A stretch of 64,000 nucleotides of DNA from the NCBI RefSeq assembly GCF_000737195.2, contig NZ_JALM01000021.1:1-64000 (forward strand), written 5' to 3'. Source of the stretch: Sciscionella sediminilitoris (lineage in GTDB: Bacteria > Actinomycetota > Actinomycetes > Mycobacteriales > Pseudonocardiaceae). The notes under the pieces were generated by a model. The model was not told where the DNA came from and made no database searches. It worked only from the letters and a program-made list of their open reading frames with translations. This document shows, piece after piece, positions 25,901-33,253 of the stretch (position 1 is its first letter; the number at the start of each line of letters is the position of its first letter). The translations under genes and the position numbers were made by a program.

Positions 25901-26683
25901 CTCGATCGCCGTGCGGACCGCCCGGATCGCGCTGCCGATGTCGTGGTGGCGGCGGGCGAAACCGGCGGCGAGGCAACCGTCCTGGCCGACCGCGATCGGT
26001 TCCCCGGCCGCCTGGCTGCGCAGCACCCGGTTGCCGTTCTCGATCACCGGTTCCGAACCGTCCATGGTGCGCAGGGCCCTGGCGACCGCGACCGGCAGCC
26101 GCATCTCGGCGAGCAGGGCGAGCTGACTGTCCAGGACCACCCCGGCGGCACCGCCGAGCACCGCGGCGGCCGCGGTGTGCGGGCCGATACCGCCCGCCGC
26201 CCACACTCCGACGGAAACCCGCTCGTCCGCGAGCAGTTGCTGGAGCAGCACGAAGGTGCTGAGTTCGCCCGCCCTGCCGCCGCTCTCGCTGCCCCGTGCG
26301 ATGAGCCCGGCCGCGCCGGACTCGACAGCCGCCACCGCTTCGGCCAGACTGACCACCTCGACCAGGACCCGCCTGCCGGTCAATTCCCCGGCACGCCAGT
26401 TCGCATCGGCGGTGAGTACGACCGTGTCCACACTTTTCGCGTCGCACAATGCGGTGAATTCGTCCACCGAAAGAGTGCAGTCGCCCGAGACGCGCACGCC
26501 GATTGCGCCTGGTGCCCAGCGAATCGCCTGCGCGAGCGCCCGCTTGGAACGCCGTCCGCCGTCACCGAGATCGAGCACCCCCAGCTCGCCCGCTGCGCAC
26601 ACCGCTGCCACAAATCGCGGATCCGGTAGCCCGAACGGGCAAATACCAATGACGAACCCGCCCTTTGAGGATATGCCTGGCAA
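19973..26683 (-). CDS. Type I polyketide/lipid synthase: PfaD-like enoyl reductase-KS-AT-ACP-KR
   Basis: 2236 residues from a TTG at 26683 behind GGGGAG. Residues about 1-600 form two nitronate-monooxygenase-like segments: VVQGPMTRVSD, ECGGHIGPKNS and FAGGVHDERSA are flavin-barrel signatures of PfaD trans-enoyl reductases. KS about 645-1085: DAACASS cysteine near 829, EAHGTGT, KSQIGHT. AT about 1195-1490: FPGQGSQ, GHSYGEL serine near 1286, CAFHSPL. An Ala/Pro/Glu-rich linker leads to one ACP with DLSIDSIKR (serine near 1688). KR about 1890-2220: GGGRGITARFAG and GNRGQADYAAAND. PUFA synthases encode the reductase as a separate PfaD; here it is fused in front of a PfaA-like unit, giving a reducing iterative synthase missing only a dehydratase, which the next gene supplies. 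Confidence 0.92.
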   Translation of the reverse strand: MPGISSKGGFVIGICPFGLPDPRFVAAVCAAGELGVLDLGDGGRRSKRALAQAIRWAPGAIGVRVSGDCTLSVDEFTALCDAKSVDTVVLTADANWRAGELTGRRVLVEVVSLAEAVAAVESGAAGLIARGSESGGRAGELSTFVLLQQLLADERVSVGVWAAGGIGPHTAAAAVLGGAAGVVLDSQLALLAEMRLPVAVARALRTMDGSEPVIENGNRVLRSQAAGEPIAVGQDGCLAAGFARRHHDIGSAIRAVRTAIEEAAHPDAAEALRPGSALSRALGTRLPVVQGPMTRVSDEAEFAASVADQGGLPCIALALSTAEQSRAILRRTREQVGDRPWGVGILGFADERTRTAQLEVIREQRPSHVIIAGGRPTQAAAIEDAGIATFLHVPSPGLLSQFLAAGARKFVFEGAECGGHIGPKNSFTLWEAQLAVLEEFLAHNGQQASELQVLFAGGVHDERSAAMVAALTAPLTARGVAVGVLMGTAYLFTEEAVAHGAIRPLFQQQVLGAERTDLLETAPGHATRCVSGPFTEDFHATEDELRESGVTGRELWERLEQLNVGRLRIASKGIERRGEQLVEVDEARQRSEGLFMAGEVARLRAGVTTIAELHGTVTERAAAFLGEHAARLRESLGGTPESGAPEPVDIAVVGMSAMLPGAADLDTFWSNVLRGVDSITEVPQERWDPRIYYSENGEPGTTASKWGGFLPEIPFDPLSYGIPPSALGSIEPVQLLALESARRALADAGYGDREFDRKRTSVLFGAEAGSDLSNASVLRTVLPAYLGELPEELAGQLPELTEDSFPGALANVIAGRIANRLDLGGTNYTVDAACASSLAAVDIACKELTTHSSDMVLCGGADLHNGINDYLLFSSVQALSPTGKSRTFDQSADGIALGEGVACLVLKRLADAERDGDRIYAVIKGVGGASDGKSLGLTAPRPEGQRAALERAYRNAGIDPSEVELIEAHGTGTVVGDRTELATLTEMFTEAGARPGGCVLGSVKSQIGHTKCAAGLAGLVKTALALHTGIRPPTLNLSEPTPAWKPAESPFAFHTEARPWATAPSERVAGISAFGFGGTNFHVVLRGHEGPPPAHALPDWPAELFVFRGASEEAAHRSVRQLLDLLAAGETGRLRDFALNTALRADAQTAPVRIAVVATDPGNLTELLHRALAGEHDPASGLFRAEEQRPEGDLAFLFPGQGSQRAGMLAALFVAFPELHRYLELGEELAELLHPAAAFEAEGRAAQTERITDTRVAQPVLGITGLAVHELLGRAGITPSVVAGHSYGELVALTAAGAIEPESLVALSKRRAEAILDSVGEEPGAMAAVSAANQKVALSLAEFGLTEQVVVANHNAPEQTVISGPAEAIEQAVHRFRESGLGAKRIPVACAFHSPLVAESERIFAATLAGEPVHEPEIPVYANRTATVYPDRPESVRAELAAQLANPVRFVDQIESMYAAGVRVFVETGPGAVLSGFVAKILKDRPHRTITTQPGRRGDITDLLFALAQLAVAGAEPRTAWLVDGRGAVDPETATRTKNPQWTVNGQLVRNASGEIPAGALAPARRIQENTVFSSRPSNGGPGDPEALIAEFLRSSREMVNAQRDVLLSYLGPAAARPAFEAVPAPSQELPAVETVPAPAEPAPEQHTEPQPAADIPAVVLGIIADRTGYPAEMIEPELDLEADLSIDSIKRAEIAGEIGTRLGIQGTLADEQMEELTKARSIAAITSWLTERLDGAPEAAEPVTEEATAPVTGEAPRRFELRRIPLTAAAGAPDSVQGKRFLFVGADHLAEAIGAELARHGAELLRGAADRDPGEHVDGLIHAGTLSDVDTETFPGSFPLYRTVLGNGARWLIALAPETGAGHSAGLRGFFRTVAREYPDTLARLVELDPETAPAELATSVLDELCRAEPAPVVWRSGTDRYGLEPVEASLGALATNGSGPAGTGVSEARAIGLDQDSVVLLFGGGRGITARFAGLLAASSQCRIHLAGRTPLPEGPEDPAIAAATTPAELRSAVIKSGVRSPADVEREVSGILAQREVSGTLAELHALGSEVEYHTVDVRDATAVAGLLKQVHAEHGRLDGVVHAAGVLADRLIAEKDLESFSRVYDTKVGGARALLDELTSLDTKPSFTVFFGSIAAVYGNRGQADYAAANDALETIGANWAAHTGNRALTVHWGPWAATGNHDGMVTPELMREYDKRGIRLIDPEEGVLALLRELAWGEQGNNAVVYTASGW

Positions 26684-27150
26684 AGAAGTCTCCCCGTTTC
26701 ATCGATCGCAGTTGGCGACGCTACCAGTCAACGTGACGCGGAAAGCGGACTCTACCACCATTGTTTGATGGATACGACACGATCGTTTGTCTCCCCAAAA
26801 GCCGTGTAGACAGCAACCATTGCAAGGGGAAAAAGGCTGAATGAACAATACACCGATAGTGTGACGTCGATCGTTTGCCGAATTTTCCATTCTGCCTTGT
26901 TGGTAAACGAGTGGAGCGCGCTTCGGGGGCCCGGGCGCCCCGTCTCCGGTGGCACGAATGTACTTCGATAGCTGAGTGTGATGGGAACTCTCGGGTACTC
27001 ACTCCAAAGTGTCGCGGCGTCAACGAATGGGGCCTCCGGAATACCGGCTCGGTGTCCCGAATCTGAATTGCACAGAGGTTTTACTAGGTGTTCCACTAGT
27101 CGTTGCGCGCCGCCGGTTCGGACGAAGTTCTCCTGCCATCATTGGTACCG
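26684..27150. promoter_or_regulatory. AT-richer upstream region of the PKS operon
   Basis: About 470 bases without a believable gene, clearly lower in GC than the flanks. It must hold the promoter of the minus-strand PKS operon. CGATCGTTTG occurs twice in the same orientation (26780-26789 and 26868-26877), a possible operator pair. No regulator gene adjoins it. Confidence 0.55.
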
Positions 27151-27938
27151 ATGTCTGACACACAAGAACTGATGCGGATCTACCTGCATCGGTGGTCGCT
27201 ACGGCTCGATGGCGAGCCGATCAACGGGAACAACGCGATCGTGCAACCAGTGCGTACCGATGAGGGAACCCCCGCGATGCTGCGCTTGGCGTCGCGGGCA
27301 CCGGTGCCGGAGCACGACTGGCTTGCACTGTCCCTTTGGGACGGTGACGGTGCGGTTCGGCTGTACGAACACGATTCCGATGGTTCGGTGCAGCTGCTGG
27401 AGCGTCTCGACCACACCCGGAACCTCGACGCGTTGCCCATCGATGATGCGGTGATCGTGGCGGTGGCCTGCGTGCCCGGTTGTCCCGCCCGGCACCGCCT
27501 GGCATACGGACGGTAGAGCGGCAGGCGGCGAACTGGATCGCGGAGCTGGTGAACGCGCCGGGCCTGCCGGAGCCGATCCGGGACGAGGCGATCGGGGTCT
27601 GCCGGGAGCTGGGGCCCGGTGCGAAGTCCTACCTGATCAACGAGGATCTGCATTATCACAACGTGCTCGCCGCCGATCGGGAGCCGTGGCTGGTCATCGA
27701 TCCGCTGATCGTGGCCGGGGACCGCGAGTTCGGCCTGGCGCCGCTGCTGTGGGGGCGGCTCGAGGAAAGCAGCACCCACCGCATCCTCGATGCCCTGATC
27801 GAGATCGAGCGGCTGGATGCGGATCGCGCCCGCGCATGGACCTTCGCCGGTGCCGTCGTCAAGTGGACGTATACGCAGGGGCGGGTGGCCGAGAACTGCC
27901 GGAGCATCGCGCGTGCTCTCGCCACGCTGCGGCCGTAG
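27151..27938 (+). pseudogene. Frameshifted aminoglycoside 6-phosphotransferase-like gene
   Basis: The first frame (ATG 27151, stop 27516) reads IYLHRWSLRLDGEPINGNNAIVQPVR then LLERLDHTRNLD, the N-terminal half of an APH(6)/streptomycin-kinase-like protein. The second half continues in another frame to 27938: RPAPPGIRTVERQAANW, EDLHYHNVLAADREPWLVIDP and FGLAPLLWGRLEE. Joining the frames at about 27475 with one base gained or lost restores a continuous family-length protein. Other motifs are also worn: the ATP-site lysine position reads MLRLAS, and the HGDLHYDN loop reads NEDLHYHN, though its Asp and Asn remain. Decay, rather than only a sequencing error, is therefore likely. Confidence 0.75.
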
Positions 27939-27951
27939 CTCCGGCCCCGGA

Positions 27952-29004
27952 TCACCGGTCCAGGGTGCGGATGAGCCAGTCGATCATGCTCGGCCACACC
28001 TCGGCGGCCTTGGACACCGCGCAGTGCCCGGTGTCCGGGACCAGGTTGACCTCGGTGTCGCGGCGATCGGTGAACACCAGCGTGTCGTGCCGCGGAACGT
28101 GCACGTCCTCGGCCCCGTTGAGCACCAGCATCGGCGCGTTGCGGTCCTGATCGAGCAATGAGCGCAGGGAGAACTCCGGCAGGCACCGGCCGAGCTCGGC
28201 ATCGGTGGGGCGATGGTCGAAACCGAGCGCGTTGCCGAGGATGTCGGACATGCCGAACACCGTTTCCCGGTCCCTGGCGAAGGCCGCTTCGACCGGGCCG
28301 CCGAGGTCGATGGCCGCGTCGACCTGACCGCTGAGACCGGAACGCGCCGAGTAGTACCCGCCCATGGAGATGCCCAGATGCGCGACCGGCCCGTTGCCGA
28401 GGGCGCGGGCGTGCGCGATCAGCCCGTCGACGATCTCCGCTCCACCATCGGGAGTCATGGGTACCTCGGATTCCCCGGTACCGGCGATGTCGAAGGCCAG
28501 CACCCGAACCCGTGCTCGCTCGGCGAACTGGACCAGCACGTTGTGCACATCCATTTTCCAGCTGTCCACTCCACCGCTGGCGAGCAGCACCGGGGCATCG
28601 GCCGCGAGGCCGGGCAGGGCGAGCAGGTGCACCGGAACGGCCGTGCGGCCACCGCGACAGGGCAGGTCGAGGACCTCGCGCTGGAATTCGACGGGGAATC
28701 CCGGTGCGGCAAGGCGATATTGCTCGACCTGCGCGGCGAGGGCGGCGCGTTTGTGGTCGTCGGCGAGCGTGGGGAATTTCGCCCAGCCGTAGGCGAGCGC
28801 GGCCAGGTGGTGCCGTCCGGCCCCGGCGTATCCCGCGGCGAGCCGCGACCATTCGTGCACCCAGCCGCCCGCGGCATCGGCCCACATATCGGTGATCGCG
28901 GCGCGCACCGCGTCCACCTCGGTGGCCGGCAGCCCCGCCGCGATCATCTGCGGATACCGCTCGGTGAACAGTTCCTCCGGGTCCTGCGGCCACTGGTAGG
29001 ACAT
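27952..29004 (-). CDS. FrsA-like alpha/beta hydrolase
   Basis: 350 residues from ATG 29004 behind GAGGAG; the open frame extends to 29319 but crosses the operator region. An N-terminal helical lid of about 130 residues (EVDAVRAAITDMWADAAGGWVHEW...) precedes the hydrolase core, the layout of FrsA/DUF1100 esterases. The nucleophile elbow is HLGISMGGYYS (GISMG, about residue 212). The acid lies in NGAEDVHVPRHD and the histidine in PDTGHCAVSK. It is divergent from the TetR gene at 29095 across two near-identical inverted sites, so it is probably the main target of that repressor and detoxifies or hydrolyses its inducer. Confidence 0.87.
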   Translation of the reverse strand: MSYQWPQDPEELFTERYPQMIAAGLPATEVDAVRAAITDMWADAAGGWVHEWSRLAAGYAGAGRHHLAALAYGWAKFPTLADDHKRAALAAQVEQYRLAAPGFPVEFQREVLDLPCRGGRTAVPVHLLALPGLAADAPVLLASGGVDSWKMDVHNVLVQFAERARVRVLAFDIAGTGESEVPMTPDGGAEIVDGLIAHARALGNGPVAHLGISMGGYYSARSGLSGQVDAAIDLGGPVEAAFARDRETVFGMSDILGNALGFDHRPTDAELGRCLPEFSLRSLLDQDRNAPMLVLNGAEDVHVPRHDTLVFTDRRDTEVNLVPDTGHCAVSKAAEVWPSMIDWLIRTLDR

Positions 29005-29018
29005 CACACGCTCCTCGT

Positions 29019-29084
29019 TAACGCAAGTTTCCTGCGATAGTGACGCTACGCCGGGTTCACTGGTAAAGCAAGAAACCTGCGTTA
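29019..29084. promoter_or_regulatory. Probable TetR operator pair
   Basis: TAACGCAAGTTTC (29019-29031) and GAAACCTGCGTTA (29072-29084) are inverted copies matching at 12 of 13 positions. Each is also part of a smaller local dyad (CGCA...TGCG). They fill the gap between the divergent hydrolase and TetR genes. Confidence 0.7.
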
Positions 29085-29094
29085 GGGTGCCGGG

Positions 29095-29670
29095 GTGAGT
29101 GACGACGAGCCCCGCACGCGTCCCGGAGGGCGTGCCGCACGCGTGCGCAGTGCCGTGCACGAGGCCACCCGTGCGGTGATCCGGGAGCGCGGTCCCGAAC
29201 AGCTGAGCATCGGGGAGGTCGCGGCGCGGGCCGGGGTGCACGAGACCTCGGTGTACCGCCGCTGGCGCACCAAGGAGAACCTGATCGCGGACACCCTGCT
29301 GGCCTCCAGCAGTGAGCACGTGCCGGTCCCGGACACCGGTTCGATCCGCACCGACCTCATCGCGTTCGCCCGCTCCGTGGCGAGCTACCTGAGCACCCCG
29401 CTGTCCATCGCGGCGCTGCGCGCGACCGCCGCGATGACCGAAGACGCGGTGTCCGCGCGGTTCTGGTCCACGCGCTACGAACTGGCGCAGGTCATGATCG
29501 ACCGCGGAATCGCCCGCGGTGAACTACCCGAGGGTGTAAATCCGCGCGCCGCACTGGAAATGCTGATCGCGCCGCTGCATTTCCGGGTGCTGATCGCCAA
29601 GGAACCGTTACCCGAGGATCTTCCCGAGCAGCTCGCAGATCTGGTGCTGGAAGGGTTGCGCGCCCGCTGA
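29095..29670 (+). CDS. TetR family transcriptional regulator
   Basis: 191 residues from a GTG at 29095. The N-terminal helix-turn-helix (about residues 15-65) reads RSAVHEATRAVIRERGPEQLSIGEVAARAGVHETSVYRRWRTKENLIADTLL, typical of TetR proteins with an E-TSVYRRW recognition helix. The C-terminal domain (SVASYLSTPLSIAALRATAAM...) resembles TetR_C subfamilies that sense small organic ligands. Placed divergently to the FrsA-like hydrolase with a shared inverted operator, it probably represses both genes. It ends 4 bases from the convergent enolase gene, with no room for a terminator. Confidence 0.93.
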   Translation: MSDDEPRTRPGGRAARVRSAVHEATRAVIRERGPEQLSIGEVAARAGVHETSVYRRWRTKENLIADTLLASSSEHVPVPDTGSIRTDLIAFARSVASYLSTPLSIAALRATAAMTEDAVSARFWSTRYELAQVMIDRGIARGELPEGVNPRAALEMLIAPLHFRVLIAKEPLPEDLPEQLADLVLEGLRAR

Positions 29671-29674
29671 GCCG

Positions 29675-30784
29675 TTATCCGGTCAGATCGCCCTCGCGTT
29701 CGTTGAGTTCCGCGTAGCGGCGCAGTTTGTCCTCGTCCACGGTGACCCCGAGCCCGGGCCCATCGGGAACGTGCAGTGCGCCGGATTCGAAGCGCAGCGG
29801 TTCCACGATGTCGTCGGCGTGCAGGTAGTACATGGAGTCGATGGCGGTGGACAGCACCGGGGTGCTCGCCACGACGGCGAGGTGGGCGGCGGTGGCGATG
29901 CCTAGTTCCCCGCCGCTGTGCAGGTTCATACCGAGCCCGAAGGTCTCGCAGTGCGCGGCGAGGGCTTTGGTGGCCGCGATCCCGCCCCATTTGTAGACAT
30001 CGCCGTGGATGACGTCGACGGCGCGCATCCGCACCGCGGGGGCGAAGTCCTCGAAGCGTACGACGCACATGTTGGTGCACAACGGAATCCGGACTTTCTC
30101 GTGTACCTGGCTCATCCCCTCGATGCCGACGCAGGGGTCTTCGAGGTATTCGAGGTCGAGCTCTTCGAGGGCGCGCCCGGCGCGGACGGTGTCGGGCACG
30201 GACCAGGCGGCGTTGGGGTCGACGCGCAGCAGGCTCCCGGGCAGTTTCTCCCGCAGTGCGCGCAGGATCTCGACATCGCCGGGCACATCGGTGGTCCCCT
30301 TGAGCTTCACGGCGCTGAACCCGCCCTCGGCCACGACCCGTTCGGCGTGCTCGGCGATCGCGTGCGGGGAGGAACCGTCGGCTCGGGTGATCAGTGCGGT
30401 GATCGGCACCGATTCGCGGACCGGTCCGCCGAGCAGGTTCAGCAGGGACTGCCCGCTCGCCTTGCCGATCACATCCCAGCAGGCGACGTCGATCGCGGCG
30501 ATGGCGGCGTAGCCGAGGTAGCCGTGGAAGAACGGCACCATGTGCTGCTTGCGGTGGAAGGCCTCGAGCGCGAAGGGGGAGGTGCCGCGCAGGTCCTCGG
30601 CGAACTTGCGGACGAGCGCGGCGACCGGGCGGCCCCACATGGTCTCGCCCCAGCCCTCGATCCCGGAGTCGGTGCGGATCCGCACGATGGTCCGGGTCTC
30701 GCCGGTCTTGGTCTCGAAGGAACTGGTGAACGGGTTGGTCAGCGGCAGGTTGACGACCCACACGTCGACATCGGTGATCTGCAT
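29675..30784 (-). CDS. Enolase-superfamily dehydratase, glucarate dehydratase-like
   Basis: 369 residues. Active-site elements in order: KxK as AVKLKGT (about residue 157), Asp in LRVDPNAAW (about 188), Glu in EYLEDPC (about 213), Asn in LCTNMCV (about 238), and the His/Asp partners in VIHGDVYKWGG and MNLHSGGELG. TNMCV with an Asn third metal ligand is characteristic of the glucarate dehydratase subgroup, which removes water from acid sugars. Start at ATG 30784. It is the last gene of a minus-strand pair with the creatininase-like gene. The block also holds an oligopeptide importer, so the substrate may be an acidic sugar or amide rather than glucarate itself. Confidence 0.85.
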   Translation of the reverse strand: MQITDVDVWVVNLPLTNPFTSSFETKTGETRTIVRIRTDSGIEGWGETMWGRPVAALVRKFAEDLRGTSPFALEAFHRKQHMVPFFHGYLGYAAIAAIDVACWDVIGKASGQSLLNLLGGPVRESVPITALITRADGSSPHAIAEHAERVVAEGGFSAVKLKGTTDVPGDVEILRALREKLPGSLLRVDPNAAWSVPDTVRAGRALEELDLEYLEDPCVGIEGMSQVHEKVRIPLCTNMCVVRFEDFAPAVRMRAVDVIHGDVYKWGGIAATKALAAHCETFGLGMNLHSGGELGIATAAHLAVVASTPVLSTAIDSMYYLHADDIVEPLRFESGALHVPDGPGLGVTVDEDKLRRYAELNEREGDLTG

Positions 30785-30794
30785 AGGGGTACTC

Positions 30795-31529
30795 CTAGGC
30801 GGTGGCGTGGTGGAAGGCGCGGATGGCTTCGGCGAGTGCGGTGGCCCGCTCGGTGAGCAGGCGCGCACCGGTTTCCGGATCGGCACCGCTCGGATCGTCG
30901 GTCTGCCCGCCGACCCTGGCCCATTCGCCGTGCCGTTCCACGGTGAGCCCGGGATAGGGCGGCCGGTCGAACAGGGCGGGCGGCTCGACCGGGGGGCGCG
31001 GGGGAACCGGGGACCGCACGAGTTCGGGGTGCGCGGCGAGCAGCAGGCTGGTCTCGAATTCGCCCGCGTGCCCGGGGTGTTGCGGGGATTCGCCGAGTGA
31101 CCAGTAGGAGCAGGCACCCACGGCGACCTCGGCGCGCAGGGCGAACCGTTTGACCGCGAGCCGCATGATCTCCTCGTTCCCGCCGTGCCCGTTGACCAGC
31201 AGGATGCGCCGGAATCCGCTCTCGGCGAGGGAATCGAGCAGATCGGCGAGCACCGCGGACAGGGTGGGCGCGGACAGCGAGACCGCGGCGGCGAACAGGT
31301 GGTGCGGGCTGTGCCCGAACGGCAGCGCCGGGGTGCGCACCACCTGCGGATCCTCGGCGCCGAGCAGGTCGAGCGCGCGGTCCACGCAGGCGGTGGCGAG
31401 CATGGTGTCGGTGCCCATCGGCAGCGCTTCGGCATGCTGCTCCTGGGAACCGATCGGACACAGCGCGATACCGTCCGCATCCGCTGCGGCCCGCACCTCG
31501 CGCCAGGTCATGGTGGTCAAACTGGGCAC
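30795..31529 (-). CDS. Creatininase family amidohydrolase
   Basis: 244 residues from GTG 31529 behind AGAGGAG. Metal-site motifs of the creatininase/MftE family are all present: LCPIGSQEQHAEALPMGTDT (Glu, His and Asp ligands, about residues 28-41), LLVNGHGGNEE (about 113-122) and HAGEFETSLLLA (Glu, about 150). These enzymes hydrolyse cyclic or linear amides with two divalent metals. It is located 10 bases upstream of the enolase gene on the same strand and starts 36 bases from the divergent ROK-like gene, so amide cleavage followed by dehydration is a plausible sequence. Confidence 0.9.
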   Translation of the reverse strand: MPSLTTMTWREVRAAADADGIALCPIGSQEQHAEALPMGTDTMLATACVDRALDLLGAEDPQVVRTPALPFGHSPHHLFAAAVSLSAPTLSAVLADLLDSLAESGFRRILLVNGHGGNEEIMRLAVKRFALRAEVAVGACSYWSLGESPQHPGHAGEFETSLLLAAHPELVRSPVPPRPPVEPPALFDRPPYPGLTVERHGEWARVGGQTDDPSGADPETGARLLTERATALAEAIRAFHHATA

Positions 31530-31565
31530 GGTCGACTCCTCTTCGTAGCGTGGCATGGTGGTCCG

Positions 31566-32465
31566 ATGCATGTGGTCACCGCACCCGAGCCCGCGGCGTG
31601 GCTCGGTGCCGTGGAACTGGTGCCCGGCCAGGTCACCGCGGCGCTGCTGCACCGGTCCGGGGAACTGGAGCGCACCGCGCGGGCCGAGTTCGGGGCGCGA
31701 GCGGGCGTCGCGGAGATCGAGGACGCGCTCTACCGGGTGGGCGCGGACTGCTTCGCCGGTTACCGGCTGCTCGGGATCGGGGTCGCCGCTGCCGGTCTGG
31801 TGGACGCTGAAGCGGGCGTGCTGCTCGAGGTGCACGATGTTCCCGCGCTGCACGGGTATCCGGTGGCCGCGAAGCTCGCCGAGCGGTTCGGTGCCCCGGC
31901 CGCCGTGGAACACCGGGCCCGGCTGCAGGTGCTCGGTGACCGGTGGTTCGGCGCCGGGCGCGGCCGGGCCACCTTCGCCTCGGTGTCCACCGGAACGGTG
32001 CTCGGCGCGGGGGTGCTCTACGAGGGCAGGGTGCTCGCCCCGCAGGGCGGGCGCAGCGGCGCGCACATGACGGTCGCGGCGAGCGGACTGGAGTGCACCT
32101 GCGGGGAGCGCGGCTGCTGGAAGACGCTGGCCACCACGAACTGGCTCACCGCTGCCGCCGCCGCGCGCGGTTTCCACGGTGACCCGGTCGGGCTGCTGCG
32201 CGAGCCCGGCGAGTTCCAGTCCACTGTGGACGAGTATGCGGACAATATCGCGCTCGGCCTGGTGAACATCCAGCAGTTGTTCGCCCCCGGCTTGTTCATC
32301 GTGCACGGCGAAGCGGTCGCCGGGGGTGAACCGTTCCGGGCGCGGATCGAGGCGCGGTTGGGCGCGGGACTGGTCGCGACCGCCGAACGCCCGAGTGTGG
32401 TGTTCGGCGCATACGAGCACAGCGCCCTGCTCGGCGGAGCTGGACTGGTGCTTGCCGGGCACTAG
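31566..32465 (+). CDS. ROK-family protein lacking kinase residues
   Basis: 299 residues with the overall ROK fold. The structural zinc site is recognisable as LECTCGERGCWKT (about residue 178), and FASVSTGTVLGAGVLYEG matches the second nucleotide-binding segment. However, the N-terminal DxGGT phosphate loop reads ELVPGQVTA, and the catalytic END motif (usually ENDANAA) reads EHRARLQ, so the base Asp and preceding Asn are gone. It has no helix-turn-helix. It is therefore probably a non-catalytic sugar-binding protein or an enzyme with a changed reaction. It is divergent from the creatininase-like gene, and its stop overlaps the end of the convergent ABC operon. Confidence 0.75.
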   Translation: MHVVTAPEPAAWLGAVELVPGQVTAALLHRSGELERTARAEFGARAGVAEIEDALYRVGADCFAGYRLLGIGVAAAGLVDAEAGVLLEVHDVPALHGYPVAAKLAERFGAPAAVEHRARLQVLGDRWFGAGRGRATFASVSTGTVLGAGVLYEGRVLAPQGGRSGAHMTVAASGLECTCGERGCWKTLATTNWLTAAAAARGFHGDPVGLLREPGEFQSTVDEYADNIALGLVNIQQLFAPGLFIVHGEAVAGGEPFRARIEARLGAGLVATAERPSVVFGAYEHSALLGGAGLVLAGH

Positions 32466-33253
32466 CACCGTCTCCTCCGGCGCGGGTCCAGGCCGGGGAC
32501 GGCGGCGAGGAGTTCGGCGGTGTAGGGATGCTCTGGCGCGCCGAACACCTGCTCCGCGCTGCCCAGTTCCACCAGCTCGCCCGCCCGCAGTACCGCGACC
32601 CGGTCGGCGATCCGGCGCACCACGGCCAGGTTGTGCGAGACGAAGACGTAGGTGAGCGCATGTTCGGATTGCAGGCGGGCCAACAGGTCCAGGATGCGTG
32701 CCTGTACCGAGACATCGAGCGCGCTCGTGGGTTCGTCGAGTACCACGAGTTCGGGTTCGATCGCGATCGCGCGGGCGATGGAGATGCGTTGCCGTTGTCC
32801 CCCGGAGAACTCGTGCGGGTACCGGTCCTGCATGGCGGCGTCGAGCCCGACCGATTCGAGCAGTTCGCCGACCCGCTCGCGCACCGTTGCTCGTGCCCGC
32901 CTGCCGCGCAGCTCCGGTTCGTGGGTGACGAGCGGTTCGGCGATGATATCGGTGACCCGCATGCGCGGGTTCATGCTGGAGTACGGATCCTGCAACACCA
33001 CCTGCATCCGCCTGCGCAGGGACCGCAGTTCCGCGGGCGCCACGGTGGCGAGGTCCTTCCCCGCGAAGTGCACGGTTCCCCGGCTCGGTGCGAGCAGCGC
33101 GAGCAGCAGCCTGGTCAGGGTCGTCTTGCCGGATCCCGATTCCCCGACGATGGCCAGGGTTTCCCCGCTATGCACGGTGAGATCGACATCGGAGAGCACG
33201 GTGTCGGCGCCGAAGTCCTTGCCCAGACCGGTTATCCGCACCAGTTCGGTCAT
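32462..33253 (-). CDS. Oligopeptide ABC transporter ATP-binding protein (OppF/DppF type)
   Basis: 263 residues. Complete ATPase: Walker A GESGSGKTT, Q-loop segment MQVVLQDPYSSMNPRM typical of OppF, signature FSGGQRQRISIARAI, Walker [15 protein letters not shown]. The oligopeptide-transporter C-terminal tail (HPYTAELLAAVPGLDPRRRR) is present. It is last in the five-gene importer operon and overlaps the stop of the convergent ROK-like gene by 4 bases. Its start overlaps the upstream ATPase gene (ATGA). Confidence 0.94.
   Translation of the reverse strand: MTELVRITGLGKDFGADTVLSDVDLTVHSGETLAIVGESGSGKTTLTRLLLALLAPSRGTVHFAGKDLATVAPAELRSLRRRMQVVLQDPYSSMNPRMRVTDIIAEPLVTHEPELRGRRARATVRERVGELLESVGLDAAMQDRYPHEFSGGQRQRISIARAIAIEPELVVLDEPTSALDVSVQARILDLLARLQSEHALTYVFVSHNLAVVRRIADRVAVLRAGELVELGSAEQVFGAPEHPYTAELLAAVPGLDPRRRRRC

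Noticed and set aside
26752-27096. Minus-strand 114-codon open frame upstream of the PKS operon
   Set aside because: AT-rich with no GC3 bias or ribosome binding site; better read as promoter region.
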